This document shows, in pieces, positions 53,332-61,996 of a stretch of DNA of 62,499 nt. The stretch spans positions 9,983-72,481 of the forward strand of contig QWPV01000001.1 in assembly GCA_003671055.1 (NCBI GenBank), read 5' to 3'. A program made the translations under genes and the position numbers. Under the pieces are notes generated by a model that made no database searches, was not told the DNA's origin, and saw only the letters and a program-made list of their open reading frames with translations. Each line of letters opens with the position of its first letter. Within the stretch, counting starts at the first letter, position 1. This DNA is from Planctomycetota bacterium (GTDB lineage Bacteria > Planctomycetota > Phycisphaerae > Phycisphaerales > SM1A02).

Positions 53332-55607
53332 GCGCCACCTTCGCTCGGCGCAGCAGATTCCTCTCCCGCGCCGGAGTTTGCATCAGGGCGAACCCAACGC
53401 GTCGGTGAGGGCTGCAGCGCGTCCACTAGAAAACTCCACTTCACGCTCTCCACTGCAGGCGACCAAATGCCGTGCTCCGAATTCGCGAACGCCATCATGG
53501 AGAACGGTCGGTTGATCGACTGCAACGCATTCGCAAGTTCGAAGGTGTTCGCAGGGTGCACATTGTCATCCACCATCCCGTGCAGCAACAGCAACTTGCC
53601 CTTGAGATTCCCCGCATGCTTCACGCAACTGCCGAGGTCGTAGCCCTCCGCGTTCTCCGCAGGAAGTTGCATGTACCGCTCGGTGTAAATCGAATCGTAG
53701 TTGCGCCAATCCGTCACAGGCGCGCCTGCAACGGCTGCTGCGAAAACCTCTGGATGACGAATGATGCAGATGGCGGACATGTAGCCGCCGTAACTGTGAC
53801 CAGTGATGCCGACGCGCTTTCCATCGATGTACGCACGGTCACTCACAAGGAACGACACCGCCGCTGCTTGATCATCCGCATCAGCACCACCGAGTGCCCG
53901 ATAGGTCGCAGTCTCGAATGCTTTGCCGCGACCAGGCGTGCCGCGATTGTCGACGCGTGCAATGAGAAAGCCCAACGCGGTGTGTGGATTGCACGGTCGC
54001 CACACATCTTTCACCAACTGCACCGTTGGACCGCCGTAGGTATCGACGATGAGTGGATAGGACTTCGTCTCATCAAATGCTGGCGGAAAGAACAACTCGC
54101 CATAAAGATCCGTAACCCCATCGGCTGCTTTACACGTGAAAAGTTCACTCGCGCGAATGCCCTGCGCAGCAAGCGTCGAGTCGTCGCCAGTTGCGATCGT
54201 TGCAATCAACCCCGCATGTTCACCACGGCGCGCATACACCACCGTGCGCGGAGGAACCGAGTGTGACTCCGCCGTTGCGACGACAGACTCACCATCGGGT
54301 GCAATGCGGAAGTCTGAGTGGCTCAGCGGCTCACTCGTCACGCACGTACTTCCAGTGCCGTCAAGTTTCGCGACATGCAATTGCGCTTGCACCGCATTCG
54401 CGCTCGCGCCGATCGGCGCCGTGTACCAGAGATCGCCGTGCTTTTCATCCACCAGCACGATCTCATGCGCGGGAAAATCATTCGTCGTCACACTGATCAC
54501 CGAGTCATCCGCGAGTGATCGAATCTCGTAGTTCTTGAATCCGTTCTTCTCCGTCTCGAAGATGAAGTGCACACCATCCTCAAGAAATCGCGTGAGTGGA
54601 CGGTTCTCTTGCCAGGCCGCCTGCGTCTCGCGATGCACCACGCGGCTTGCGCCTGTAGATGGATTCGCTGCGACAATCTCTACGAAATCCTGTCGGCGCG
54701 AGGCTCGATTGAAAAGAAGTTCCTTGCCATCAGGCGACCATCGCACGTTGTAGACGTAGTGCTCCGCGTCTTCAGGAAGCGCAGAATCAACCTTGGTCGT
54801 CTCGCCGCTCTTCATGTCGTAGACAAGAATCTCCGCGGTTGGATTCGGTTCACCTGGTTTCGGATACGCCTCGCTCATCAATGCGGTGCGCGTTGTTGAA
54901 AGACCACCAAGCAGCCAGTAGTCCTTCACCTTCGACTCATCAAATCGATAGAACGCGAGCTTCGAAGAATCCGGCGACCACCACATCGCAGTCGTCTGAT
55001 CAAGTTCTTCGCCGTAGACCCAACTCGCGGTGCCGTACTTGATGCGCCCTTCACCACCATCCTCCGTGATGCGCTTCGCCTTAGCCTCTTGCACGACTGC
55101 TGCAACAGGTGCCGCAGGTTTCTTCGCACCACTGCGCGGTCGATCACCCTTCGACGCATCACGCTTGGGCTTCGCAGCCGCCGCAGCATCGGTCGGACGA
55201 AGGATCACATCGCCGTCGACAGTCTCTGCAATGAACATGCCATCAGGCGAAGTCTCTTGCGCAACTTGTCGTCCACGCCCCGCACGCTTCTCGCCCGCAG
55301 GCGGACGATCCACCGCAGGACCAAACCCATCTTTCGGCGCGCCACTCGGATTCAACTCGCCATTCTCAAGATCCACGCTCTGCCACACGCCGTCCTTCTC
55401 AAAGAAGATCCGCGATCCCGCAACCGGCCACATCACGCGGCCAATCGTGCCCCCGCCACCCGCACTTCCCGCAATGCGCGACATATGACGCATGTCCTTC
55501 GCACCAGGAATCTGCTGCAACGGCGTATACGTCTGCGCCGAAGCAAGAAGCGGAAAGCCAACAGCGATCGCGGAAACCAACGCAGTTCGAAGGAGTTTGC
55601 AGCGCAT
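53328..55607 (-). CDS. Secreted dipeptidyl-peptidase IV-like (S9B) serine peptidase
   Basis: 759 aa. Signal peptide (TALVSAIAVGFPLLASAQT). An N-terminal beta-propeller domain has the DPP4-type GTASWVYGEELDQTTAMWWS and SPDSSKLAFYRFDES, interrupted by a Lys/Arg/Ala/Pro-rich insert at about residues 118-180. The catalytic domain has Ser in VGITGHSYGGYMSA, Asp in LLHGMVDDNVHPANT and His in MAFANSEHGIW. Predicted to release dipeptides in the periplasm. The C-terminal stop overlaps the murQ start. Confidence 0.93.
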   Translation of the reverse strand: MRCKLLRTALVSAIAVGFPLLASAQTYTPLQQIPGAKDMRHMSRIAGSAGGGGTIGRVMWPVAGSRIFFEKDGVWQSVDLENGELNPSGAPKDGFGPAVDRPPAGEKRAGRGRQVAQETSPDGMFIAETVDGDVILRPTDAAAAAKPKRDASKGDRPRSGAKKPAAPVAAVVQEAKAKRITEDGGEGRIKYGTASWVYGEELDQTTAMWWSPDSSKLAFYRFDESKVKDYWLLGGLSTTRTALMSEAYPKPGEPNPTAEILVYDMKSGETTKVDSALPEDAEHYVYNVRWSPDGKELLFNRASRRQDFVEIVAANPSTGASRVVHRETQAAWQENRPLTRFLEDGVHFIFETEKNGFKNYEIRSLADDSVISVTTNDFPAHEIVLVDEKHGDLWYTAPIGASANAVQAQLHVAKLDGTGSTCVTSEPLSHSDFRIAPDGESVVATAESHSVPPRTVVYARRGEHAGLIATIATGDDSTLAAQGIRASELFTCKAADGVTDLYGELFFPPAFDETKSYPLIVDTYGGPTVQLVKDVWRPCNPHTALGFLIARVDNRGTPGRGKAFETATYRALGGADADDQAAAVSFLVSDRAYIDGKRVGITGHSYGGYMSAICIIRHPEVFAAAVAGAPVTDWRNYDSIYTERYMQLPAENAEGYDLGSCVKHAGNLKGKLLLLHGMVDDNVHPANTFELANALQSINRPFSMMAFANSEHGIWSPAVESVKWSFLVDALQPSPTRWVRPDANSGAGEESAAPSEGGA

Positions 55608-55927
55608 ACGACAAGCGTACCTCGCGCGCGTTTGGCGTTTCGTTCGGCGTATCTGAATCTCGCGAAGCGTTGCGGGTTGGATCTAGCGTCGCGGGTTTTA
55701 CATTTCGCGCAAACCAACCTCATGCAGGCCATCAAGTCTCACCGAGCGGGGTCTCGATGGAGACTCCAATGAACGAGGTTGAGCATCTGCCTCCATAGCC
55801 ATAGCCACGCGCACGCTCGGAAAACGGTAGTGTCCCGCATGCTCACGCGTTGGGTCGCGGAAGTTGCACGGCAGAAGAGAGCGAGCCGATTCACGCGGAT
55901 GCACACGAATGTGAGGAGTAAACGCAG
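55608..55927. other. Intergenic region between divergent S9 and transglutaminase-like genes
   Basis: 320 bp. Contains an inverted repeat around 55730-55765 (AGTCTC / GAGACT arms with further pairing inside) and, at its right end, the ribosome site GAGGAG for the gene at 55928. No gene, tRNA or known RNA motif was recognised. Promoters for both neighbours are expected here. Confidence 0.4.
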
Positions 55928-57307
55928 ATGCCGAGACAGCACATAGACGCCCGAGTTTGGTCACCGCGTCTTCTCCTCGCATGGGCCTGCGCCTGCGGCA
56001 TCCGTGCGATAGCGTTCGCTGATGTGCCACCACCAGCCACCGCTGTCGCGTGGAATCCAACAGAACCAATCAACCAAGCCGATGTCAAAGAATTCGTCTT
56101 GGCGCATTGGGACGATCTATGGATCGCAAACGCGAGTGGCGTGTCGTCGCTTACTGCTGCGCAGGTTCAAGCTGAGTTTCATAACGAACTCCCTTCGGAC
56201 TTTGGGCTTGTCTATCTTCCATGGGAGCGTGTGTTCCGGATCGTCTTTGCAGATCGACTTTTCCAAGCACACGACGGCAGTACCTATGATGTGTGGCAAT
56301 TGATGGCTGACGATGAACTCGTGAGAGCACAGTTTCGTGAGTTTGTTGTCACAGGCAAACTGGCACCTCAGGCGGAGCAAGACGTCTCGGCTGCTTCGAG
56401 GCACTGCGCACTCGCTCTTGAGGCGATTTCGAATCAGAGCGGAATCGAGGTCGACCAGATTTGCCTCGATGAAGCGGGAAATCTGGAGACACTGAACCTT
56501 CGGGCGGCGGCGGTTCCGAGCGACGCCGTACTCCTGCTCCAACCGCCACAAGAGACATCAGTTGAGTATGAGCGCACCGTTACTGAGCAACGACTCTGTG
56601 ATCTGCGTTGGTGGGTCCGTGCATCACACTTGCGTTGTATGTACGAAGCGGGTCTGTGGAAGGATGATCAGCATGATGATGGATTTGATTGCGATGACTT
56701 CATGATCGCGTTGCGAAATTGGCTTGTTCGTAAAATGGGAGACAGCGTCGTGGTGGGATCGTTCCTCTTTCGATGGAAGTGCGAGGGGCACGGTGAGTAC
56801 TTCGGCCATTGGATGCCGACTCTCATGCTCGGAGGTAAATACTATTTGATCGATCCCTACACGGGTGAAGTCGTAGGACCGTATCCATTCTCCCCCGCGG
56901 GTCGGCGGCAAATGGCGATGCGCGGCGTCCGCTTCCTAGATAAAGAATGCAAGGATGAGAGTGGTCGGGTGATCGAACCTCAATGGGAAGAGCCTCCATG
57001 TTTTCCGACCCGCGGATTCACGGATGCTCCAGTCACCGCGCGGGAACCACGACCTCCATTCTGGGGTAACCCTGCATCGATGGCGAGATTCTGTGAACAT
57101 CTTGCAGAGTGCTGTGGGCGGACACCACAAACATCGCATCCTCATGATGGAGGCGAGTACGTTGACCTCGAAGATCTCTGCATGCCTCCACCTTCCGGGG
57201 CCAGCGGTTGGGACATTGAGAGCTCACCATGTGATGGCGTGGACTATCTCCCGAACCCGACACCGGTTTCAGTGACGCCGAGCTGTCGTCACCTGCCTCC
57301 CCCTTGA
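55928..57307 (+). CDS. Secreted transglutaminase-like cysteine peptidase candidate
   Basis: 459 aa. Signal peptide (SPRLLLAWACACGIRAIAFA). The middle has the order expected of a transglutaminase-like Cys-His-Asp triad: DDGFDCDDFMIALRNWLVRK (Cys), then GEYFGHWMPTLMLGGKYYLIDPYTGEV (His, Asp), as in bacterial transglutaminase-like cysteine proteinases. The N-terminal 200 residues are unassigned; the C-terminal 100 are Cys/Pro-rich. Start ATG is preceded by GAGGAG. The membrane-protein gene at 57386 follows in the same direction. The enzyme call is an inference from the triad order only. Confidence 0.6.
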   Translation: MPRQHIDARVWSPRLLLAWACACGIRAIAFADVPPPATAVAWNPTEPINQADVKEFVLAHWDDLWIANASGVSSLTAAQVQAEFHNELPSDFGLVYLPWERVFRIVFADRLFQAHDGSTYDVWQLMADDELVRAQFREFVVTGKLAPQAEQDVSAASRHCALALEAISNQSGIEVDQICLDEAGNLETLNLRAAAVPSDAVLLLQPPQETSVEYERTVTEQRLCDLRWWVRASHLRCMYEAGLWKDDQHDDGFDCDDFMIALRNWLVRKMGDSVVVGSFLFRWKCEGHGEYFGHWMPTLMLGGKYYLIDPYTGEVVGPYPFSPAGRRQMAMRGVRFLDKECKDESGRVIEPQWEEPPCFPTRGFTDAPVTAREPRPPFWGNPASMARFCEHLAECCGRTPQTSHPHDGGEYVDLEDLCMPPPSGASGWDIESSPCDGVDYLPNPTPVSVTPSCRHLPPP

Positions 57308-57385
57308 ATGTAAGAGTTCGACCGTATGCGTTTTTGTTCATTCACAGGTATGTTGAGAGCAACCGCGCTCGCTCGGGAGACGGGT

Positions 57386-58528
57386 ATGACACCTGAGAAA
57401 CACCGACCAATGTTCACCCACCAGTTTTCTCGCGGATGTCGGTGGTTCCTCATCGGCTTCCTCTTTCAACAAGCGGTTGCGATGGCTACTTCCGCACTCG
57501 GATTGATACATGCTCACTACGACATTGCGCTCGGCCCGTACGTTGTCGCATGGCCGTCGCCTCCTGACAGTTTCGATCGCTTGTGGGTGTCAGGGCTTAG
57601 CCCTCTAGTGTTCCCAATGCCAGAGGCTGGCAGCGGAGACAACGGCGACCGAGGGGAGTCGTCAGGATTGCAACTAGACGACCGCGCGCGACAACCCGCG
57701 TTCTTTGTGGATCGCGCGGAGGGTCGGTTTGTGCTCTGGCGTGCAGTCCGAGGATCGGTGCTCCGCCGAAGTCTCGGCGAGCAATGGGGCATCATCGGTC
57801 CGGTTGATCCTAGGATTTTCGCAGCCCAGCAGAGGCTCGACGATCTGCTCGGCGCGGCAATTCCTCCGTCGACGCTCGACGAAATGTTGGCTTGCCTCGA
57901 CGCGCGCGATCCAAGCATTGCGCGCGATGGAAGTTCACTGAACCAAGGGGTACTGCATCGCTCAGTTGCGCAATTCGAGCGATACTTCGGATCGATCGAA
58001 ACGGAACCTCCTGTGTGGGTCGCTCCTCTCGACAACCGCAAAGCGCAGTTAAACGCGATTGGTGCGATCGAATTGCGCGCATCCGCAGGGTGGGGATGGC
58101 CATTTCATTCGACGATTGCTCGCGCGACCTACGTCTGGAACGGCACGCTGAGCGCGGACTCCATCACCTCAGAGTTGCTGAATCCTGAGAGTCCCGCATT
58201 CAGTTTCGACGCCGCGCTCGCGTGGCGCGACGAGAGCGTAGCACTCGCGCAAGCTGTTCCTAGCACCCGAAGTGATGGCGGCGCATTGTGGGTATTGATG
58301 TCGCACGACTGGATTCCAATTCCGAGCGCGTTCGGCTCGGTGACGCGCGTGTCGTTCTTCCCAGGGATTCCGTGGAAGCCGCTCTGGAGCGGAGCGATCT
58401 TGAATTCGTTCGTGTACGCCCCTGCGGCATGGATCGCGTGGATGCTGCTTCGAAACTTCTGCCGTTCGACATGTAAGCCAAGTAATGAGCTCCGTGGACC
58501 TCAGCAGGTATTAGGTAAAAGACTATAA
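57386..58528 (+). CDS. Uncharacterised membrane-anchored protein
   Basis: 380 aa, start chosen after GGGAG with 6-nt spacing. One helix near the N-terminus (WFLIGFLFQQAVAMATSALG), a large polar extracytoplasmic domain of about 300 residues and one C-terminal helix (SFVYAPAAWIAWMLLRNF) with a short basic tail. The domain is rich in Trp, Pro and Arg; no motif is recognised. The layout is similar to the zinc-ribbon protein at 15069 but without the ribbon. Same strand as the transglutaminase-like gene, 78 bp after it. Confidence 0.6.
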   Translation: MTPEKHRPMFTHQFSRGCRWFLIGFLFQQAVAMATSALGLIHAHYDIALGPYVVAWPSPPDSFDRLWVSGLSPLVFPMPEAGSGDNGDRGESSGLQLDDRARQPAFFVDRAEGRFVLWRAVRGSVLRRSLGEQWGIIGPVDPRIFAAQQRLDDLLGAAIPPSTLDEMLACLDARDPSIARDGSSLNQGVLHRSVAQFERYFGSIETEPPVWVAPLDNRKAQLNAIGAIELRASAGWGWPFHSTIARATYVWNGTLSADSITSELLNPESPAFSFDAALAWRDESVALAQAVPSTRSDGGALWVLMSHDWIPIPSAFGSVTRVSFFPGIPWKPLWSGAILNSFVYAPAAWIAWMLLRNFCRSTCKPSNELRGPQQVLGKRL

Positions 58529-58741
58529 ACCTCCACCGCTCGACCAGCGCCCCTTGTCGACGCGGATGGCACCCGCCGCTCCGGTCGGGCTTCGCCCTCA
58601 CTGCGGAATTCCGAAACAAAAGATTCGCACGCCAAGCAAACTAAATTTCAAAAAACTGACCCACGTGTAATGCAAGATTCAAGTTCTCGCGTGTAAATAG
58701 TCACCGTGAGGCATTCTTTCGGTAGCGATCGGATTCGCGCG
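58529..58741. other. Intergenic region with a nested hairpin
   Basis: 213 bp. At 58576-58606 an outer CCGC/GCGG and an inner GGGC/GCCC stem form a nested hairpin, possibly a terminator without a U-tract or a short REP-like element. The rest is AT-rich (AAATTTCAAAAAACTG) and probably carries the promoter of the next gene. Confidence 0.4.
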
Positions 58742-59143
58742 ATGCAAAGGCGACTAGAAAATCTGTGGCCGCTCCTGGCAGGACTCACGCTCGCATGCAC
58801 GATGCAGATTGGAATCGCACAGGTTCAACCATCCCCGTGGCAGCCTCTTCAAGATCATTTCTGTTGGAAGAAGAGAGTTTGCCTTGGGCCCGCACTCAGC
58901 GGGGAGTGTCAACCGCAGGGAGTTCTGTGTCTAGCTGGAACCTGTGGAAGCGGATGTACGTGAAGCTATGTTTGGGTATGCTACGAAGCCTGCGAAGAAA
59001 CTTGTGTGCACATCACCCGCATAGAGATCGGAGCCGACTGCGGCCCGAAGTGCTTGTGGCTCTCATACAATCAATGCGTCTGCGATTGCCAGGAGCTCGG
59101 AACCAACACAAATGAAGGGGGCACCTACACCCTTTGCCGCTGA
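58742..59143 (+). pseudogene. Cys-rich secreted protein ORF interrupted by an in-frame TGA
   Basis: The first 73 codons give a signal peptide (LWPLLAGLTLACTMQIGIA) and a mature part with six Cys, then TGA at 58961-58963. The same frame continues for 59 more codons to TGA 59141-59143, with nine Cys (VCYEACEETCVH, CGPKC, CVCDC and others). Cys-dense coding on both sides of the stop suggests one original protein of about 133 aa with a nonsense mutation, or recoding. If no readthrough occurs, the product is a 73-aa Cys-rich secreted peptide. No family is recognised. Confidence 0.55.
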
Positions 59144-59375
59144 TTGCCTTCACTCGAAACCTTTCTGTCGCTCCGGTGCTCTCACCACGGTCGTGCGGGA
59201 GCCTGGATTCCTACTCGGAGTTGAGCCCTGCAGCAAACTCCAGACCGCGCTCATCCATGTGATTGAAGCGCTTGGAACCTCAACCTCAACGGCTGACTTC
59301 AACTTTGACGGCGTGGTCGATGTGGATGACATAGAAGTCGTTCTTGATCGATTCGGCTCGTCGAGCGCGGATTGA
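59112..59375 (+). pseudogene. Dockerin-like C-terminal fragment
   Basis: 87 codons from ATG, ending in TADFNFDGVVDVDDIEVVLDRFG, one EF-hand-type calcium repeat of dockerin style. It overlaps the end of the Cys-rich ORF by 32 nt in another frame and has no ribosome site at a useful distance (GGAG is 15 nt or more away). It is probably the displaced 3' end of the upstream gene or of a deleted one. A small independent protein is less likely. Confidence 0.45.
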
Positions 59376-59410
59376 CTGATGCCTCGACCTACGCGGTCGG
59401 AAGGAAACCC

Positions 59411-59917
59411 ATGCGATCAGGATTTCACCTTGCAGCAATCTTCCTCTCGGTCGCGTTTCAAACAGCCTGTGGGAAGCCCGCCGACCCGACGCCACCACCG
59501 ATCGCCGCGCAGCCGAGCGGTTTTGCTGTGCATGTCGCGTCCTTGGAGCGATCGGAGAGTCGATCACTCTTGATGACGGGATCGCGCGGCGAACCTTACT
59601 TTCTCGAAGCGGTTCCACTTCTCACCGAAGCGGATGTCGAAAGGACGGCACCAATCACGAGTGCCACTGGCGGCCCAGCGCTCCAGCTCTACCTCTCGCC
59701 GCGTGCAACCGATGCTCTCGCGCAATCGTCGGGGAGATATGTTGAGCAGTACCTCGCAGTTGTGGCGGACGATCGAATCATCTGTTGCCTCTTTGTGCAC
59801 TCCCCGCTCTCGAACCAACTCATCATTCTCGGGGATTCGGAAGCGCTTCCTATGACGCGCCTTGATGAAATCGCGGCGAGAATCAACGCGCGCGGAACCG
59901 TCAGCCCGACTCCGTAG
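59411..59917 (+). CDS. Lipoprotein resembling the SecD P1 head domain
   Basis: 168 aa after GGAAGGA. Lipoprotein signal with lipobox FQTAC. The mature part follows the pattern of the first periplasmic (P1 head) domain of SecD/SecDF: YFLEAVPLLTEADVERTAPI, GGPALQLYLSPRATDALAQ, EQYLAVVADDRII, PLSNQLIILGDS and a closing helix. There are no transmembrane helices, so it is not SecD itself; the domain has been turned into a free-standing lipoprotein. Function unknown. Its stop touches the left edge of the segmental duplication. Confidence 0.65.
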   Translation: MRSGFHLAAIFLSVAFQTACGKPADPTPPPIAAQPSGFAVHVASLERSESRSLLMTGSRGEPYFLEAVPLLTEADVERTAPITSATGGPALQLYLSPRATDALAQSSGRYVEQYLAVVADDRIICCLFVHSPLSNQLIILGDSEALPMTRLDEIAARINARGTVSPTP

Positions 59918-60251
59918 AGCAATCGAGGACAGGCACAATTCCCGCGAACGCTCCGCCTACCCACAGTAGAACAAGCAACGCGGAGTATGCAGCACACGCT
60001 GCCGCACCGAGAAGTAGTAGTACGCCGGGAATCAGTATCCACTTGCCAGAAGAGGATAATTCCAACGCAGGCGTTTCGGTGCGGCGAAAGTCAGCGCCAC
60101 ACTCCGGGCAGAGCCTGTCGGAGGAACCTCGCCCTCGCAGGTCGTATTCACAATCGGCGCAAACTAGTATGAATCGCGTTGCGACGCAGGCACGAATCCA
60201 AACAAATCCACTTGTGGCAGCAGCAGCTGCGGAGATCGCAGCCCATGCCAT
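59901..60251 (-). CDS. Zinc-ribbon membrane protein (copy A)
   Basis: 116 aa from MAWAAISAAA; a TTG start further upstream is possible. Helix 1 (AWAAISAAAAATSGFVWI), a four-Cys ribbon CADCEYDLRGRGSSDRLCPECGADF, then helix 2-3 (WILIPGVLLLLGAAACAAYSALLVLLWVGG). Proteins with CxxCxYDLRG ribbons between helices are frequent in planctomycetes and uncharacterised. Nearly identical to the copy at 62142. Its C-terminus overlaps the SecD-like lipoprotein gene on the other strand by 17 nt. Confidence 0.7.
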   Translation of the reverse strand: MAWAAISAAAAATSGFVWIRACVATRFILVCADCEYDLRGRGSSDRLCPECGADFRRTETPALELSSSGKWILIPGVLLLLGAAACAAYSALLVLLWVGGAFAGIVPVLDCSTESG

Positions 60252-60297
60252 GTAGATCGGAACCCTTGATCCGTAACTCAACGACGGCGACAGCCCG
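59917..60297. repeat. Segmental duplication, copy A
   Basis: From GAGCAATCGAGG to GACAGCCCG this segment matches 61992-62499 almost base for base. I found one mismatch next to the insertion and two more in the zinc-ribbon gene. Copy B carries an extra 127 bp after the first 35 bp. Confidence 0.92.
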
Positions 60298-60354
60298 TTC
60301 GACGCGCATTCCTGCGCGATCGAAGCGTGCATTGCTGGAGATGAGCCTCAATCC

Positions 60355-60774
60355 TCACTCGCGCTCAAAGATGACTGGCGCGTCGCCTGACTCGTTCATG
60401 CCGATTCGCCACTCTTTTCGCCCATCTGGAGATGAAAGGATCAACTCGGGCTGCCCGTTGTGACCATGAAGCGTGAGCGACACTCGAGAACGCCCGTCGC
60501 TCCCGCACAGCGACACATGAGGAACATCTGCCGGCGTGAGAGACAACTCCGCGCGAACAACGCCGCTCGAGTCAAGCAACTTCAACGCGGGCGAGCCGTC
60601 CGGCTGCGTCGTGAGAAAGGCTCGCGGACTTCCCGAAGCGTCATCGACGATGAGCATCTTCGTCCGCAAAGGGAAACCAGCGCGCACGAAAGCGGGGATC
60701 GCGCTGAACGCAGCAAGCAGCGAAATGGTGAGTGCCAAGAGTCCAAGCGCCAATGCAATTCGAGATTCACGCAC
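60355..60774 (-). CDS. Membrane-anchored protein with short beta repeats
   Basis: 139 aa from a GTG start with an optimal GGAGGT ribosome site 5 nt upstream, which decides against the more distal ATG. An N-terminal anchor (IALALGLLALTISLLAAFSAI) is followed by repeated DG-x-x-R/A-x-x-L units: DDASGSPRAFLTTQPDGSPALKLLD, SSGVVRAELSL, GSDGRSRVSLTLHGHNGQPELIL, SPDGRKEWRIG. The pattern suggests a small beta solenoid or propeller-like domain. Family not named. Last gene of a three-gene minus-strand operon. Confidence 0.7.
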   Translation of the reverse strand: MRESRIALALGLLALTISLLAAFSAIPAFVRAGFPLRTKMLIVDDASGSPRAFLTTQPDGSPALKLLDSSGVVRAELSLTPADVPHVSLCGSDGRSRVSLTLHGHNGQPELILSSPDGRKEWRIGMNESGDAPVIFERE

Positions 60775-60806
60775 GCGAGACCTCCCTGTGTAGTTTTTCG
60801 AACGAC

Positions 60807-61208
60807 TTACGGTGCACAGCCTACGATGTCGATCTCCCAGTCCACGGATCGACAGTTCGACTCTTTCCAAGCGATACAGCCACAATAACTTGCCTTCGCG
60901 TTGTCCGTGGCGAAGGTGAGCAACGATTCACATGATTGCCAGTCAATGACGCCGGCGACAGTGCACCCAAATTCGCACGCAGCTACGCACGCCAGATAAG
61001 CAATCGGAGTTCCAGCAAGCAACGGCACACAGAGGACAAGGCACGCAACCGCGCAAATCGAGAGCGGTGGAACTTGGTCTTGCATACACCTAGCGAACTC
61101 GCGTAACGCGTCACCAATCCGCTGCCGATAAAGGTCATGGCAGTGTGTCAGTGAGTCACAAGGGTTCTTACTTGCGTTCGGCGGAGTTCCTTGGACGAGG
61201 CCCGTCAT
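60807..61208 (-). CDS. Cys-rich small membrane protein
   Basis: 133 aa with 16 Cys. A central hydrophobic segment (ICAVACLVLCVPLLAGTPIAYLACVAACEFGC) is followed by a Cys-containing tail (SYCGCIAWKESNCRSVDW). It overlaps the upstream gene by 4 nt (ATGA), which supports translation. No family is recognised. It lies near the other Cys-rich ORF at 58742; both may be exposed to an oxidising compartment, but a common function is speculative. Confidence 0.6.
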   Translation of the reverse strand: MTGLVQGTPPNASKNPCDSLTHCHDLYRQRIGDALREFARCMQDQVPPLSICAVACLVLCVPLLAGTPIAYLACVAACEFGCTVAGVIDWQSCESLLTFATDNAKASYCGCIAWKESNCRSVDWEIDIVGCAP

Positions 61209-61735
61209 CTCCGTGAGAAGGCGATAAGTGAAGGCGCCGCTTGCCCGATCGGAACAATATGGAAGTAGCGAGTGCCATCAGTATCGCGAGTAGCGTGGTA
61301 CAAGCCGACGACTGCGGACGCGCCTGTGGGACCCGCAAGGGTACCAACGATGAGATGCGCCTGCGCTCGAACAGCCGTGAGTGCCTCAACCTTTAGGGCG
61401 GGCAATTCACCCGACCGCGCTTGAGAGAGCATCTCAGGTCCGAGGAAAGCCGTCGTCCAACTACAAGCCTCTCCAGCGGGGCCAACGGCTGAAACTGATT
61501 GCAATTCAACTGGTTGGGTGCTGAGCGACAGTCGAATGAATTGCTCCGCGTAGGCTGTTCCGAATGTGCTAGCTCGAACTGGAGCTTGTTTCGCGGCAAG
61601 CACCGCCGCCCAATCGGCCCTGATGAGGTTTGCTCCTGTCGCGCGCGCGGGCGACCAGTACGGGGTAATACTCGCGAACAGCGTCAAGGCCATCAAGAAT
61701 AGTGATGGTGCGATCCGTGCCGCGTCTCGTTTCAT
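61205..61735 (-). CDS. Uncharacterised secreted protein
   Basis: 176 aa. Signal segment (IAPSLFLMALTLFASITPYW), then an alpha/beta-type domain with LSLSTQPVELQSVSAVGPAGE, LIVGTLAGPTGASAVVGLYHATRD and TRYFHIVPIG. No motif is recognised. First gene of the minus-strand run 61735-60355 (4-nt overlap with the next gene). Composition is similar to its neighbours. Confidence 0.6.
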   Translation of the reverse strand: MKRDAARIAPSLFLMALTLFASITPYWSPARATGANLIRADWAAVLAAKQAPVRASTFGTAYAEQFIRLSLSTQPVELQSVSAVGPAGEACSWTTAFLGPEMLSQARSGELPALKVEALTAVRAQAHLIVGTLAGPTGASAVVGLYHATRDTDGTRYFHIVPIGQAAPSLIAFSRR

Positions 61736-61860
61736 TGTTCAATCCTTCCACGAAAGTCCAATCATCCCGCAATTAAGTAACACGCAGTCTATCGCAATCA
61801 ACATGACGTGTCAAAGAGCAAACCACTGAACTTGTCAGAACATCACGGATTGTTTCGGGA

Positions 61861-61996
61861 GTGCGTTGGAAGGAGTGCGTTGGAGGAGTGCGTTGGAGGA
61901 GTGCGTTGGAGGAGTGCGTTGGACAGGCAAGCCCAGATCACAATTCTGGGAGGAGTGCGTTGGACAGGCAAGCCCAGATCACAATTCTGGGGAGCA
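61861..61996. repeat. Tandem repeats: 13-bp units and a duplicated 41-bp unit
   Basis: GTGCGTTGG starts at 61861, 61875, 61888, 61901, 61914 and 61955, the first five spaced 14, 13, 13 and 13 bp (unit GGAGTGCGTTGGA). From 61914 a 41-bp unit that ends in CCCAGATCACAATTCTGGG is repeated at 61955. Reading frames through it are by-products of the repeats. Confidence 0.95.

Noticed and set aside
61861-61996. Possible CRISPR array because of regular short repeats.
   Set aside because: Units are contiguous 13-14 bp without unique spacers, and no cas gene is near.
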